Counted from the first letter of the stretch, positions 46,819-61,730 are shown. The stretch: DNA of 64,000 bases from Petrolisthes cinctipes (GCA_033782935.1 JAWQEG010000082.1:1116001-1180000); one strand, 5' to 3'. Translations and numbers: made by a program. The notes: generated by a model not told the origin, from the letters alone.

Positions 46819-49290
46819 TTTAGCCTATATTTTGAAAATATTCTAGCACTGAGTAGGCATGTACAGATTGCTTCTGGGACCCCAAAATATTGAATTTTCG
46901 GGTGTTTTGAGCCTGAATTTGAGATATAAACGGGTACAGAAGATACATGCACATATTGACTTTGGGCACCAAAAATATCGATTTTCAGCATGTTTTGGGC
47001 CTGAATTTTGAAAATACTCTAACACGGAGTAGGCATGTACAGATCGCTTCTGGGACCCCAAAATATCGAATTTTCGGGTATTTTGAGCCTGAATTTGAGA
47101 TATAAACGGGTACTGAAGATGCATGCACATATCGACTTTTGTGCACCTAAAAGATCGATTTTCAGTATGTTTTGAGCATGTATTTTGAAAATACTCTAAC
47201 ACGGAGTAGGCATGTACAGATCGCTTCTCTGACCCCTAAATATCGAATTTTCGGGTGTTTTGGGACTGAATTTGAGATATCGACTTTTTGGCACCTAAAA
47301 GATCGATTTTTAGCATGTTTTTAGCCTATATTTTGAAAATATTCTAGCACTGTACAGATTGCTTCTGGGACCCCAAAATATTGAATTTTCGGGTGTTTTG
47401 AGCCTGAATTTGAGATATAAACGGGTACAGAAGATACATGCACATATTGACTTTGGGCATCTAAAATATCGATTTTCAGCATGTTTTGGGCCTGTATTTT
47501 GAAAATACTCTAACACTGAGTAGGCATGTACAGATTGCTTCTGGGACCCCAAAATATTGAATTTTCGGGTGTTTTGAGCCTGAATTTGAGATATAAACGG
47601 GTACGGAAGATGCATGCACATATCGACTTTTGTGCACCTAAAAGATCGATTTTCAGTATGTTTTGAGCATGTATTTTGAAAATACTCTAACACGGAGTAG
47701 GCATGTACAGATCGCTTCTGGGACCCCTAAATATCGAATTTTCGGGTGTTTTGGGACTGAATTTGAGATATCGACTTTTTGGCACCTAAAAGATCGATTT
47801 TTAGCATGTTTTTAGCCTATATTTTGAAAATATTCTAGCACTGAGTAGGCATGTACAGATTGCTTCTGGGACCCCAAAATATTGAATTTTCGGGTGTTTT
47901 GAGCCTGAATTTGAGATATAAACGGGTACAGAAGATACATGCACATATTGACTTTGGGCACCAAAAATATCGATTTCAGCATGTTTTGGGCCTGAATTTG
48001 GAAAATACTCTAACACGGAGTAGGCATGTACAGATCGCTTCTGGGACCCCCAAATATCGAATTTTCGGGTGTTTAGGGCCAGAATTTGAGATATAAACGG
48101 GTACAGAAGATGCATGCACATATCGACTTTTGGGCACCTAAAAGATCGATTTTCAGTATGTTTTTGGCCTGTATTTTGAAAATACTCTAACACGGAGTAG
48201 GCATGTACACATACCTTCTGGGACCTCTAAATATCGAATTTTCGGGTGTTTTGGGACTGAATTTGAGATATCGATTTTTTGGCACCTAAAATGTCGATTT
48301 TCAGCATGTTTTTAGCCTATATTTTGAAAATATTCTAGCACTGTGTAGGCATGTACAGATTGCTTCTGGGACCCCAAAATATTGAATTTTCGGGTGTTTT
48401 GAGCCTGAATTTGAGATATAAACGGGTACAGAAGATACATTCACATATTGACTTTGGGCATCTAAAATATCGATTTTCAGCATGTTTTGGGCCTGTATTT
48501 TGAAAATACTCTAACAATGAGTAGGCATGTACAGATCGCTTCTGGGACCCCAAAATATCGAATTTTCGTGTGTTTTGAGCCTGAATTTGAGATATAAACG
48601 GGTACTGAAGATGCATGCACATATCGACTTTTGTGCACCTAAAAGATCGATTTTCAGTATGTTTTGAGCATGTATTTTGAAAATACTCTAACACGGAGTA
48701 GGCATGTACAGATCGCTTCTGGGACCCCTAAATATCGAATTTTCGGGTGTTTTGGGACTGAATTTGAGATATCGACTTTTTGGCACCTAAAAGATCGATT
48801 TTTAGCATGTTTTTAGCCTATATTTTGAAAATATTCTAGCACTGTACAGATTGCTTCTGGGACCCCAAAATATTGAATTTTCGGGTGTTTTGAGCCTGAA
48901 TTTAAGATATAAACGGGTACAGAAGATACATGCACATATTGACTTTGGGCACCAAAAATATCGATTTTCAGCATGTTTTGGGCCTGAATTTTGAAAATAC
49001 TCTAACACGGAGTAGGCATGTACAGATCGCTTCTGGGACCCCAAAATATCGAATTTTCGGGTGTTTAGGGCCAGAATTTGAGATATAAACGGGTACAGAA
49101 GATGCATGCACATATCGACTTTTGGGCACCTAAAAGATCAATTTTCAGTATGTTTTTGGCCTGTATTTTGAAAATACTCTAACACGGAGTAGGCATGTAC
49201 AGATACCTTCTGGGACCTCTAAATATCGAATTTTCGGGTGTTTTGGGACTGAATTTGAGATATCGATTTTTTGGCACCTAAAATGTCGAT
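46819..49290 (-). repeat. Trimers and first 491-bp variants of the right end
   Basis: Regular A/B/C units with 10-bp-deleted B monomers (gcactgtacag near 47347 and 48840). One B has lost a base (atcgatttcagc near 47971). Adjacent is gaatttggaaaatac (about 47994), which breaks the usual dyad. No other feature is seen. Confidence 0.84.
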
Positions 49291-52200
49291 TTTTAGCATG
49301 TTTTTAGCCTATATTTTGAAAATATTCTAGCACTGTGTAGGCATGTACAGATTGCTTCTGGGACCCCAAAATATTGAATTTTCGGGTGTTTTGAGCCTGA
49401 ATTTGAGATATAAACGGGTACAGAAGATACATGCACATATTGACTTTGGGCATCTAAAATATCGATTTTCAGCATGTTTTGGGCCTGTATTTTGAAAATA
49501 CTCTAACACTGAGTAGGCATGTACAGATTGCTTCTGGGACCCCAAATTAATGAATTTTCGGGTGTTTTGAGCCTGAATTTGAGATATAAACGGGAACTGA
49601 AGATGCATGCACATATCGACTTTTGTGCACCTAAAAGATCGATTTTCAGTATGTTTTGAGCATGTATTTTGAAAATACTCTAACACGGAGTAGGCATGTA
49701 CAGATCGCTTCTGGGACCCCTAAACATCGAATTTTCGGGTGTTTTGGGACTGAATTTGAGATATCGACTTTTTGGCACCTAAAAGATCGATTTTTAGCAT
49801 GTTTTTAGCCTATATTTTGAAAATATTCTAGCACTGTACAGATTGCTTCTGGGACCCCAAAATATTGAATTTTCGGGTGTTTTGAGCCTGAATTTGAGAT
49901 ATAAACGGGTACAGAAGATACATGCACATATTGACTTTGGGAACCAAAAATATCGATTTTCAGCATGTTTTGGGCCTGAATTTTGAAAATACTCTAACAC
50001 GGAGTAGCCATGTACAGATACCTTCTGGGACCTCTAAATATCGAATTTTCGGGTGTTTTGGGACTGAATTTGAGATATCGATTTTTTGGCACCTAAAATG
50101 TCGATTTTCAGCATGTTTTTAGCCTATATTTTGAAAATATTCTAGCACTGTGTAGGCATGTACAGATTGCTTCTGGGACCCCAAAATATTGAATTTTCGG
50201 GTGTTTTGAGCCTGAATTTGAGATATAAACGGGTACAGAAGATGCATGCACATATCGACTTTTGGGCACCTAAAAGATCGATTTTCAGTATGTTTTTGGC
50301 CTGTATTTTGAAAATACTCTAACACGGAGTAGCCATGTACAGATACCTTCTGGGACCTCTAAATATCGAATTTTCGGGTGTTTTGGGACTGAATTTGAGA
50401 TATCGATTTTTTGGCACCTAAAATGTCGATTTTCAGCATGTTTTTAGCCTATATTTTGAAAATATTCTAGCACTGTGTAGGCATGTACAGATTGCTTCTG
50501 GGACCCCAAAATATTGAATTTTCGGGTGTTTTGAGCCTGAATTTGAGATATAAACGGGTACTGAAGATGCATGCACATATCGACTTTTGTGCACCTAAAA
50601 GATCGATTTTCTGTATGTTTTGAGCATGTATTTTGAAAATACTCTAACACGGAGTAGGCATGTACAGATCGCTTCTGGGACCCCTAAATATCGAATTTTC
50701 GGGTGTTTTGGGACTGAATTTGAGATATCGACTTTTTGGCACCTAAAAGATCGATTTTTAGCATGTTTTTAGCCTATATTTTGAAAATATTCTAGCACTG
50801 TACAGATTGCTTCTGGGACCCCAAAATATTGAATTTTCGGGTGTTTTGAGCCTGAATTTGAGATATAAACGGGTACAGAAGATACATGCACATATTGACT
50901 TTGGGCACCAAAAATATCGATTTTCAGCATGTTTTGGGCCTGTATTTTGATAATACTCTAACACTGAGTAGGCATGTACAGATTGCTTCTGGGACCCCAA
51001 AATATTGAATTTTCGGGTGTTTTGAGCCTGAATTTGAGATATAAACGGGTACTGAAGATGCATGCACATATCGACTTTTGTGCACCTAAAAGATCGATTT
51101 TCAGTATGTTTTGAGCATGTATTTTGAAAATACTCTAACACGTAGTAGGCATGTACAGATCGCTTCTGGGACCCCTAAATATCGAATTTTCGGGTGTATT
51201 GGGACTGAATTTGAGATATCGACTTTTTGGCACCTAAAAGAACGATTTTTAGCATGTTTTTAGCCTATATTTTGAAAATATTCTAGCACTGTACAGATTG
51301 CTTCTGGGACCCCAAAATATTGAATTTTCGGGTGTTTTGAGCCTGAATTTGAGATATAAACGGGTACAGAAGATACATGCACATATTGACTTTGGGCACC
51401 AAAAATATCGATTTTCAGCATGTTTTGGGCCTGAATTTTGAAAATACTCTAAAACGAAGTAGGCATGTACAGATCGCTTCTGGGACCCAAAAATATCGAA
51501 TTTTCGGGTGTTTAGGGCCAGAATTTGAGATATAAACGGGTACAGAAGATGCATGCACATATCGACTTTTGGGCACCTAAAAGATCGATTTTCAGTATGT
51601 TTTTGGCCTGTATTTTGAAAATACTCTAACACGGAGTAGGCATGTACAGATCGCTTCTGGGACCCCTAAATATCAAATATTCGGGTGTTTTGGGACTGAA
51701 TTTGAGATATCGACTTTTTGGCAACTAAAAGATCGATTTTTAGCATGTTTTTAGCCTATATTTTGAAAATATTCTAGCACTGTACAGATTGCTTCTGGGA
51801 CCCCAAAATATTGAATTTTCGGGTGTTTTGAGCCTGAATTTGAGATATAAACGGGTACAGAAGATACATGCACATATTGACTTTGGGCACCAAAAATATC
51901 GATTTTCAGCATGTTTTGGGCCTGAATTTTGAAAATACTCTAACACGGAGTAGGCATGTACAGATCGCTTCTGGGACACAAAAATATCGAATTATCGGGT
52001 GTTTAGGGCCAGAATTTGAGATATAAACGGGTACAGAAGATGCATGCACATATCGACTTTTGGGCACCTAAAAGATCGATTTCAGTATGTTTTTGGCCTG
52101 TATTTTGAAAATACTCTAACACGGAGTAGGCATGTACAGATACCTTCTGGGACCTCTAAATATCAAATTTTCGGGTGTTTTGGGACTGAATTTGAGATAT

Positions 52201-54620
52201 CGATTTTTTGGCACCTAAAATGTCGATTTTTAGTATGTTTTTAGCCTATATTTTGAAAATATTCTAGCACTGTGTAGGCATGTACAGATTGCTTCTGGGA
52301 CCCCAAAATATAGAATTTTCGGGTGTTTTGAGCCTGAATTTGAGATATAAACGGGTACAGAAGACACATGCAGATATTGACTTTGGGCATCTAAAATATT
52401 GATTTTCAGCATGTTTTGGGCCTGTATTTTGAAAATACTCTAACACTGAGTAGGCATGTACAGATTGCTTCTGGGACCCCAAAATATTGAATTTTCGGGT
52501 GTTTTGAGCCTGAATTTGAGATATAAACGGGTACAGAAGATACATGCACATATTGACTTTGGGCACCAAAAATATCGATTTTCAGCATGTTTTGGGCCTG
52601 AATTTTGAAAATACTCTAACACTGAGTAGGCATGTACAGATTGCTTCTGGGACCCCAAAATATTGAATTTTCGGGTGTTTTGAGCCTGAATTTGAGATAT
52701 AAACGGGTACTGAAGATGCATGCACATATCGACTTTTGTGCACCTAAAAGATCGATTTTCAGTATGTTTTGAGCATGTATTTTGAAAATACTCTAACACG
52801 GAGTAGGCATGTACAGATCGCTTCTGGGACCCCTAAATATCGAATTTTCGGGTGTTTTGGGACTGAATTTGAGATATCGACTTTTTGGCACCTAAAAGAT
52901 CGATTTTTAGCATGTTTTTAGCCTATATTTTGAAAATATTCTAGCACTGTACAGATTGCTTCTGGGACCCCAAAATATTGAATTTTCGGGTGTTTTGAGC
53001 CTGAATTTGAGATATAAACGGGTACAGAAGATACATGCACATATTGACTTTGGGCACCAAAAATATCGATTTTCAGCATGTTTTGGGCCTGAATTTTGAA
53101 AATACTCTAACACGGAGTAGGCATGTACAGATCGCTTCTGGGACCCAAAAATATCGAATTTTCGGGTGTTTAGGGCCAGAATTTGAGATATAAACGGGTA
53201 CAGAAGATGCATGCACATATCGACTTTTGGGCACCTAAAAGATCGATTTTCAGTATGTTTTTGGCCTGTATTTTGAAAATACTCTAACACGGAGTAGGCA
53301 TGTACAGATCGCTTCTGGGACCCCTAAATATCGAATATTCGGGTGTTTTGGGACTGAATTTGAGATATCGACTTTTTGGCACCTAAAAGATCGATTTTTA
53401 GCATGTTTTTAGCCTATATTTTGAAAATATTCTAGCACTGTACAGATTGCTTCTGGGACCCCAAAATATTGAATTTTCGGGTGTTTTGAGCCTGAATTTG
53501 AGATATAAACGGGTACAGAAGATACATGCACATATTGACTTTGGGCACCAAAAATATCGATTTTCAGCATGTTTTGGGCCTGAATTTTGAAAATACTCTA
53601 ACACGGAGTAGGCATGTACAGATCGCTTCTGGGACCCCAAAATATCGAATTTTCGGGTGTTTAGGGCCAGAATTTGAGATATAAACGGGTACAGAAGATG
53701 CATGCACATATCGACTTTTGGGCACCTAAAAGATCGATTTTCAGTATGTTTTTGGCCTGTATTTTGAAAATACTCTAACACGGAGTAGGCATGTACAGAT
53801 ACCTTCTGGGACCTCTAAATATCGAATTTTCGGGTGTTATGGGACTGAATTTGAGATATCGATTTTTTGGCACCTAAAATGTCGATTTTTAGCATGTTTT
53901 TAGCCTATATTTTGAAAATATTCTAGCACTGTGTAGGCATGTACAGATTGCTTCTGGGACCCCAAAATATTGAATTTTCGGGTGTTTTGAGCCTGAATTT
54001 GAGATATAAACGGGTACAGAAGATACATGCACATATTGACTTTGGGCACCAAAAATATCGATTTTCAGCATGTTTCGGGCCTGAATTTTGAAAATACTCT
54101 AACACGGAGTAGGCATGTACAGATCGCTTCTGGGACCCCAAAATATCGAATTTTCGGGTGTTTAGGGCCAGAATTTGAGATATAAACGGGTACAGAAGAT
54201 GCATGCACATATCGACTTTTGGGCACCTAAAAGATCGATTTTCAGTATGTTTTTGGCCTGTATTTTGAAAATACTCTAACACGGAGTAGGCATGTACAGA
54301 TCCTTCTGGGACCTCTAAATATCGAATTTTCGGGTGTTTTGGGACAGAATTTGAGATATCGATTATTTGGCACCTAAAATGTCGATTTTTAGCATGTTTT
54401 TAGCCTATATTTTGAATATATTCTAGCACTGTGTAGGCATGTACAGATTGCTTCTGGGACCCCAAAATATCGAATTTTTGGGTGTTTTGAGCCTGAATTT
54501 GAGATATAAACGGGTACAGAAGATACATGCACATATTGACTTTTGGCATCTAAAATATCGATTTTCAGCATGTTTTGGGCCTGTATTTTGAAAATACTCT
54601 AACACTGAGTAGGCATGTAC
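49291..54620 (-). repeat. Segmental duplication D4, copy 1
   Basis: It shares rare variants with 57.55-61.73 kb. The offset is 8,257 bp at 49.3-50.0 kb (caaattaatgaatt), 8,109 near 50.4-50.6 kb (gattttctgtatg), and 7,127 from 51.7 to 54.6 kb (gggacacaaaaat with gaattatcggg near 51976 and 59103; gatcgatttcag near 52074 and 59201; aaaatattgattttc near 52395 and 59522). The steps are 148 bp (one C length) and 982 bp (two 491-bp units), so the copies differ by whole repeat units. Boundaries are approximate. Confidence 0.84.
50759..51740 (-). repeat. Two tandem 491-bp trimers absent from D4 copy 2
   Basis: Consecutive units 491 bp apart carry the 10-bp B deletion at about 50797, 51288 and 51779. 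The 982-bp step between D4 offsets (8,109 against 7,127) falls here, so these two units are extra relative to copy 2. The variants cgtagtaggc (51141) and acgaagtaggc (about 51453) recur 5,319 bp on (about 56460 and 56772), linking this stretch also to 56.1-57.5 kb. Confidence 0.84.
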
Positions 54621-56013
54621 AGATTGCTTCTGGGACCCCAAAATATTGAATTTTCGGGTGTTTTGAGCCTGAATTTGAGATATAAACGGGTACAGAAGAT
54701 ACATGCACATATTGACTTTGGGCACCGAAAATATCGATTTTCAGCATGTTTTGGGCCTGAATTTTGAAAATACTCTAACACGGAGTAGGCATGTACAGAT
54801 CGCTTCTGGGACCCCAAAATATCGAATTTTCGGGTGTTTAGGGCCAGAATTTGAGATATAAACGGGTACAGAAGATGCATGCACATATCGACTTTTGGGC
54901 ACCTAAAAGATCGATTTTCAGTATGTTTTTGGCCTGTATTTTGAAAATACTCTAACACGGAGTAGGCATGTACAGATACCTTCTGGGACCTCTAAATATC
55001 GAATTTTCGGGTGTTATGGGACTGAATTTGAGATATCGATTTTTTGGCACCTAAAATGTCGATTTTTAGCATGTTTTTAGCCTATATTTTGAAAATATTC
55101 TAGCACTGTGTAGGCATGTACAGATTGCTTCTGGGACCCCAAAATATTGAATTTTCGGGTGTTTTGAGCCTGAATTTGAGATATAAACGGGTACAGAAGA
55201 TACATGCACATATTGACTTTGGGCACCAAAAATATCGATTTTCAGCATGTTTCGGGCCTGAATTTTGAAAATACTCTAACACGGAGTAGGCATGTACAGA
55301 TCGCTTCTGGGACCCCAAAATATCGAATTTTCGGGTGTTTAGGGCCAGAATTTGAGATATAAACGGGTACAGAAGATGCATGCACATATCGACTTTTGGG
55401 CACCTAAAAGATCGATTTTCAGTATGTTTTTGGCCTGTATTTTGAAAATACTCTAACACGGAGTAGGCATGTACAGATCCTTCTGGTACCTCTAAATATC
55501 GAATTTTCGGGTGTTTTGGGACAGAATTTGAGATATCGATTTTTTGGCACCTAAAATGTCGATTTTTAGCATGTTTTTAGCCTATATTTTGAATATATTC
55601 TAGCACTGTGTAGGCATGTACAGATTGCTTCTGGGACCCCAAAATATCGAATTTTTGGGTGTTTTGAGCCTGAATTTGAGATATAAACGGGTACAGAAGA
55701 TACATGCACATATTGACTTTGGGCACCAAAAATATCGATTTTCAGCATGTTTTGGGCCTGAATTTTGAAAATACTCTAACACGGAGTAGGCATGTACAGA
55801 TCGCTTCTGGGACCCCAAAATATCGAATTTTCGGGTGTTTAGGGCCAGAATTTGAGATATAAACGGGTACAGAAGATGCATGCACATATCGACTTTTGTG
55901 CACCTAAAAGATCGATTTTCAGTATGTTTTTGGCCTGTATTTTGAAAATACTCTAACACGGAGTAGGCATGTACAGATACCTTCTGGGACCTCTAAATAT
56001 CGAATTTTCGGGT
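53830..56013 (-). repeat. 1,177-bp duplication with B-B pair
   Basis: The variants gtgttatggg (about 53836 and 55013), gtttcgggcctg (54074 and 55251), cagatccttctgg (54297 and 55474) and ttttgaatatattc (about 54411 and 55588) recur at 1,177 bp. That equals two trimers, one of them short by one base, plus one 176-bp B. The extra B is the direct pair B2 (54747-54572) and B1 (54571-54396). The second copy has a single B2 at that place (start 55748). Boundaries are approximate. Confidence 0.82.
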
Positions 56014-57549
56014 GTTATGGGACTGAATTTGAGATATCGATTTTTTGGCACCTATAATATCGATTTTTAGCATGTTTTTAGCCTATATTTTGAAAATATT
56101 CTAGCACTGTGTAGGCATGTACAGATTGCTTCTGGGACCCCAAAATATTGAATTTTCGGGTGTTTTGAGCCAGAATTTGAGATATAAACGGGTACAGAAG
56201 ATACATGCACATATTGACTTTGGGCACCAAAAATATCGATTTTCAGCATGTTTTGGGCCTGTATTTTGAAAATACTCTAACACTGAGTAGGCATGTACAG
56301 ATTGCTTCTGGGACCCCAAAATATTGAATTTTCGGGTGTTTTGAGCCTGAATTTGAGATATAAACGGGTACTGAAGATGCATGCACATATCGACTTTTGT
56401 GCACCTAAAAGATCGATTTTCAGTATGTTTTGAGCATGTATTTTGAAAATACTCTAACACGTAGTAGGCATGTACAGATCGCTTCTGGGACCCCTAAATA
56501 TCTAATTTTCGGGTGTTTTGGGACTGAATTTGAGATATCGACTTTTTGGCACCTAAAAGATCGATTTTTAGCATGTTTTTAGCCTATATTTTGAAAATAT
56601 TCTAGCACTGTACAGATTGCTTCTGGGACCCCAAAATATTGAATTTTCGGGTGTTTTGAGCCTGAATTTGAGATATAAACGGGTACAGAAGATACATGCA
56701 CATATTGACTTAGGGCACCAAAAATATCGATTTTCAGCATGTTTTGGGCCTGAATTTTGAAAATACTCTAACACGAAGTAGGCATGTACAGATCGCTTCT
56801 GGGACCCAAAAATATCGAATTTTCGGGTGTTTAGGGCCAGAATTTGAGATATAAACGGGTACAGAAGATGCATGCACATATCGACTTTTGGGCACCTAAA
56901 AGATCGATTTTCAGTATGTTTTTGGCCTGTATTTTGAAAATACTCTAACACGGAGTAGGCATGTACAGATCGCTTCTGGGACCCCTAAATATCGAATATT
57001 CGGGTGTTTTGGGACTGAATTTGAGATATCGACTTTTTGGCACCTAAAAGATCGATTTTTAGCATGTTTTTAGCCTATATTTTGAAAATATTCTAGCACT
57101 GTACAGATTGCTTCTGGGACCCCAAAATATTGAATTTTCGGGTGTTTTGAGCCTGAATTTGAGATATAAACGGGTACAGAAGATACATGCACATATTGAC
57201 TTTGGGCACCAAAAATATCGATTTTCAGCATGTTTTGGGCCTGAATTTTGAAAATACTCTAACACGGAGTAGGCATGTACAGATCGCTTCTGGGACCCCA
57301 AAATATCGAATTTTCGGGTGTTTAGGGCCAGAATTTGAGATATAAACGGGTACAGAAGATGCATGCACATATCGACTTTTGGGCACCTAAAAGATCGATT
57401 TTCAGTATGTTTTTGGCCTGTATTTTGAAAATACTCTAACACGGAGTAGGCATGTACAGATACCTTCTGGGACCTCTAAATATCGAATTTTCGGGTGTTT
57501 TGGGACTGAATTTGAGATATCGATTTTTTGGCACCTAAAATGTCGATTT
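54621..57549 (-). repeat. Trimers between D4 copies, with 491-bp units
   Basis: Regular units with B starts near 54747, 55248, 55748 and 56249, then 491-bp spacing (10-bp-deleted B near 56607 and 57098). The stretch from about 56.1 to 57.5 kb resembles 50.8-52.1 kb at offset 5,319. Nothing other than satellite is seen. Confidence 0.84.
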
Positions 57550-60500
57550 TTAGCATGTTTTTAGCCTATATTTTGAAAATATTCTAGCACTGTGTAGGCA
57601 TGTACAGATTGCTTCTGGGACCCCAAAATATAGAATTTTCGGGTGTTTTGAGCCTGAATTTGAGATATAAACGGGTACAGAAGATATATGCACATATTGA
57701 CTTTGGGCATCTAAAATATCGATTTTCAGCATGTTTTGGGCCTGTATTTTGAAAATACTCTAACACTGAGTAGGCATGTACAGATTGCTTCTGGGACCCC
57801 AAATTAATGAATTTTCGGGTGTTTTGAGCCTGAATTTGAGATATAAACGGGTACAGAAGATATATGCACATATCGACTTTTGTGCACCTAAAAGATCGAT
57901 TTTCAGTATGTTTTGAGCATGTATTTTGAAAATACTCTAACACGGAGTAGGCATGTACAGATCGCTTCTGGGACCCCTAAATATCGAATTTTCGGGTGTT
58001 TTGGGACTGAATTTGAGATATCGACTTTTTGGCACCTAAAAGATCGATTTTTAGCATGTTTTTAGCCTATATTTTGAAAATATTCTAGCACTGTACAGAT
58101 TGCTTCTGGGACCCCAAAATATTGAATTTTCGGGTGTTTTGAGCCTGAATTTGAGATATAAACGGGTACAGAAGATACATGCACATATTGACTTTGGGCA
58201 CCAAAAATATCGATTTTCAGCATGTTTTGGGCCTGAATTTTGAAAATACTCTAACACGGAGTAGGCATGTACAGATCGCTTCTGGGACCCCAAAATATCG
58301 AATTTTCGGGTGTTTAGGCTCAGAATTTGAGATATAAACGGGTACAGAAGATGCATGCACATATCGACTTTTGGGCACCTAAAAGATCGATTTTCAGTAT
58401 GTTTTTGGCCTGTATTTTGAAAATACTCTAACACGGAGTAGCCATGTACAGATACCTTCTGGGACCTCTAAATATCGAATTTTCGGGTGTTTTGGGACTG
58501 AATTTGATATATCGATTTTTTGGCACCTAAAATGTCGATTTTCAGCATGTTTTTAGCCTATATTTTGAAAATATTCTAGCACTGTGTAGGCATGTACAGA
58601 TTGCTTCTGGGACCCCAAAATATTGAATTTTCGAGTGTTTTGAGCCTGAATTTGAGATATAAACGGGTACTGAAGATGCATGCACATATCGACTTTTGTG
58701 CACCTAAAAGATCGATTTTCTGTATGTTTTGAGCATGTATTTTGAAAATACTCTAACACGGAGTAGGCATGTACAGATCGCTTCTGGGACCCCTAAATAT
58801 CGAATTTTCGGGTGTTTTGGGACTGAATTTGAGATATCGACTTTTTGGCACCTAAAAGATCGATTTTTAGCATGTTTTTAGCCTATATTTTGAAAATATT
58901 CTAGCACTATACAGATTGCTTCTGGGACCCCAAAATATTGAATTTTCGGGTGTTTTGAGCCTGAATTTGAGATATAAACGGGTACAGAAGATACATGCAC
59001 ATATTGACTTTGGGCACCAAAAATATCGATTTTCAGCATGTTTTGGGCCTGAATTTTGAAAATACTCTAACACGAAGTAGGCATGTACAGATCGCTTCTG
59101 GGACACAAAAATATCGAATTATCGGGTGTTTAGGGCCAGAATTTGAGATATAAACGGGTACAGAAGATGCATGCACATATCGACTTTTGGGCACCTAAAA
59201 GATCGATTTCAGTATGTTTTTGGCCTGTATTTTGAAAATACTCTAACACGGAGTAGGCATGTACAGATACCTTCTGGGACCTCTAAATATCGAATTTTCG
59301 GGTGTTTTGGGACTGAATTTGAGATATCGATTTTTTGGCACCTAAAATGTCGATTTTTAGTATGTTTTTAGCCTATATTTTGAAAATATTCTAGCACTGT
59401 GTAGGCATGTACAGATTGCTTCTGGGACCCCAAAATATAGAATTTTCGGGTGTTTTGAGCCTGAATTTGAGATATAAACGGGTACAGAAGATACATGCAG
59501 ATATTGACTTTGGGCATCTAAAATATTGATTTTCAGCATGTTTTGGGCCTGTATTTTGAAAATACTCTAACACTGAGTAGGCATGTACAGATTGCTTCTG
59601 GGACCCCAAAATATTGAATTTTCGGGTGTTTTGAGCCTGAATTTGAGATATAAACGGGTACAGAAGATACATGCACATATTGACTTTGGGCACCAAAAAT
59701 ATCGATTTTCAGCATGTTTTGGGCCTGAATTTTGAAAATACTCTAACACTGAGTAGGCATGTACAGATTGCTTCTGGGACCCCAAAATATTGAATTTTCG
59801 GGTGTTTTGAGCCTGAATTTGAGATATAAACGGGTACTAAAGATGCATGCACATATCGACTTTTGTGCACCTAAAAGATCGATTTTCAGTATGTTTTGAG
59901 CATGTATTTTGAAAATACTCTAACACGGAGTAGGCATGTACAGATCGCTTCTGGGACCCCTAAATATCGAATTTTCGGGTGTTTTGGGACTGAATTTGAG
60001 ATATCGACTTTTTGGCACCTAAAAGATCGATTTTTAGCATGTTTTTAGCCTATATTTTGAAAATATTCTAGCACTGTACAGATTGCTTCTGGGACCCCAA
60101 AATATTGAATTTTCGGGTGTTTTGAGCCTGAATTTGAGATATAAACGGGTACAGAAGATACATGCACATATTGACTTTGGGCACCAAAAATATCGATTTT
60201 CAGCATGTTTTGGGCCTGAATTTTGAAAATACTCTAACACGGAGTAGGCATGTACAGATCGCTTCTGGGACCCAAAAATATCGAATTTTCGGGTGTTTAG
60301 GGCCAGAATTTGAGATATAAACGGGTACAGAAGATGCATGCACATATCGACTTTTGGGCACCTAAAAGATCGATTTTCAGTATGTTTTTGGCCTGTATTT
60401 TGAAAATACTCTAACACGGAGTAGGCATGTACAGATCGCTTCTGGGACCCCTAAATATCGAATATTCGGGTGTTTTGGGACTGAATTTGAGATATCGACT

Positions 60501-61730
60501 TTTTGGCACCTAAAAGATCGATTTTTAGCATGTTTTTAGCCTATATTTTGAAAATATTCTAGCACTGTACAGATTGCTTCTGGGACCCCAAAATATTGAA
60601 TTTTCTGGTGTTTTGAGCCTGAATTTGAGATATAAACGGGTACAGAAGATACATGCACATATTGACTTTGGGCACCAAAAATATCGATTTTCAGCATGTT
60701 TTGGGCCTGAATTTTGAAAATACTCTAACACGGAGTAGGCATGTACAGATCGCTTCTGGGACCCAAAAATATCGAATTTTCGGGTGTTTAGGGCCAGAAT
60801 TTGAGATATAAACGGGTACAGAAGATGCATGCACATATCGACTTTTGGGCACCTAAAAGATCGATTTTCAGTATGTTTTTGGCCTGTATTTTGAAAATAC
60901 TCTAACACGGAGTAGGCATGTACAGATACCTTCTGGGACCTCTAAATATCGAATTTTCGGGTGTTATGGGACTGAATTTGAGATATCGATTTTTTGGCAC
61001 CTAAAATGTCGATTTTTAGCATGTTTTTAGCCTATATTTTGAAAATATTCTAGCACTGTGTAGGCATGTACAGATTGCTTCTGGGACCCCAAAATATTGA
61101 ATTTTCGGGTGTTTTGAGCCTGAATTTGAGATATAAACGGGTACAGAAGATACATGCACATATTGACTTTGGGCACCAAAAATATCGATTTTCAGCATGT
61201 TTCGGGCCTGAATTTTGAAAATACTCTAACACGGAGTAGGCATGTACAGATCGCTTCTGGGACCCCAAAATATCGAATTTTCGGGTGTTTAGGGAATGAA
61301 TTTGAGATATAAACGGGTACAGAAGATGCATGCACATATCGACTTTTGGGCACCTAAAAGATCGATTTTCAGTATGTTTTTGGCCTGTATTTTGAAAATA
61401 CTCTAACACGGAGTAGGCATGTACAGATCCTTCTGGGACCTCTAAATATCGAATTTTCGGGTGTTTTGGGACTGAATTTGAGATATCGATTTTTTGGCAC
61501 CTAAAATGTCGATTTTTAGCATGTTTTTAGCCTATATTTTGAATATATTCTAGCACTGTGTAGGCATGTACAGATTGCTTCTGGGACCCCAAAATATCGA
61601 ATTTTTGGGTGTTTTGAGCCTGAATTTGAGATATAAACGGGTACAGAAGATACATGCACATATTTACTTTTGGCATCTAAAATATCGATTTTCAGCATGT
61701 TTTGGGCCTGTATTTTGAAAATACTCTAAC
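57550..61730 (-). repeat. Segmental duplication D4, copy 2
   Basis: It matches copy 1 as described there, with offsets stepping 8,257, 8,109 and 7,127 bp. It shares with copy 1 the odd B at 59.1 kb (gggacacaaaaat), the one-base loss gatcgatttcag, aaaatattgattttc and the 54.4 kb variants (gaatatattc near 61544). Its own B at 58907 reads gcactatacag where all other deleted copies read gcactgtacag. Similarity ends near 61.73 kb, where a C1 replaces the second B of copy 1. Confidence 0.84.
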
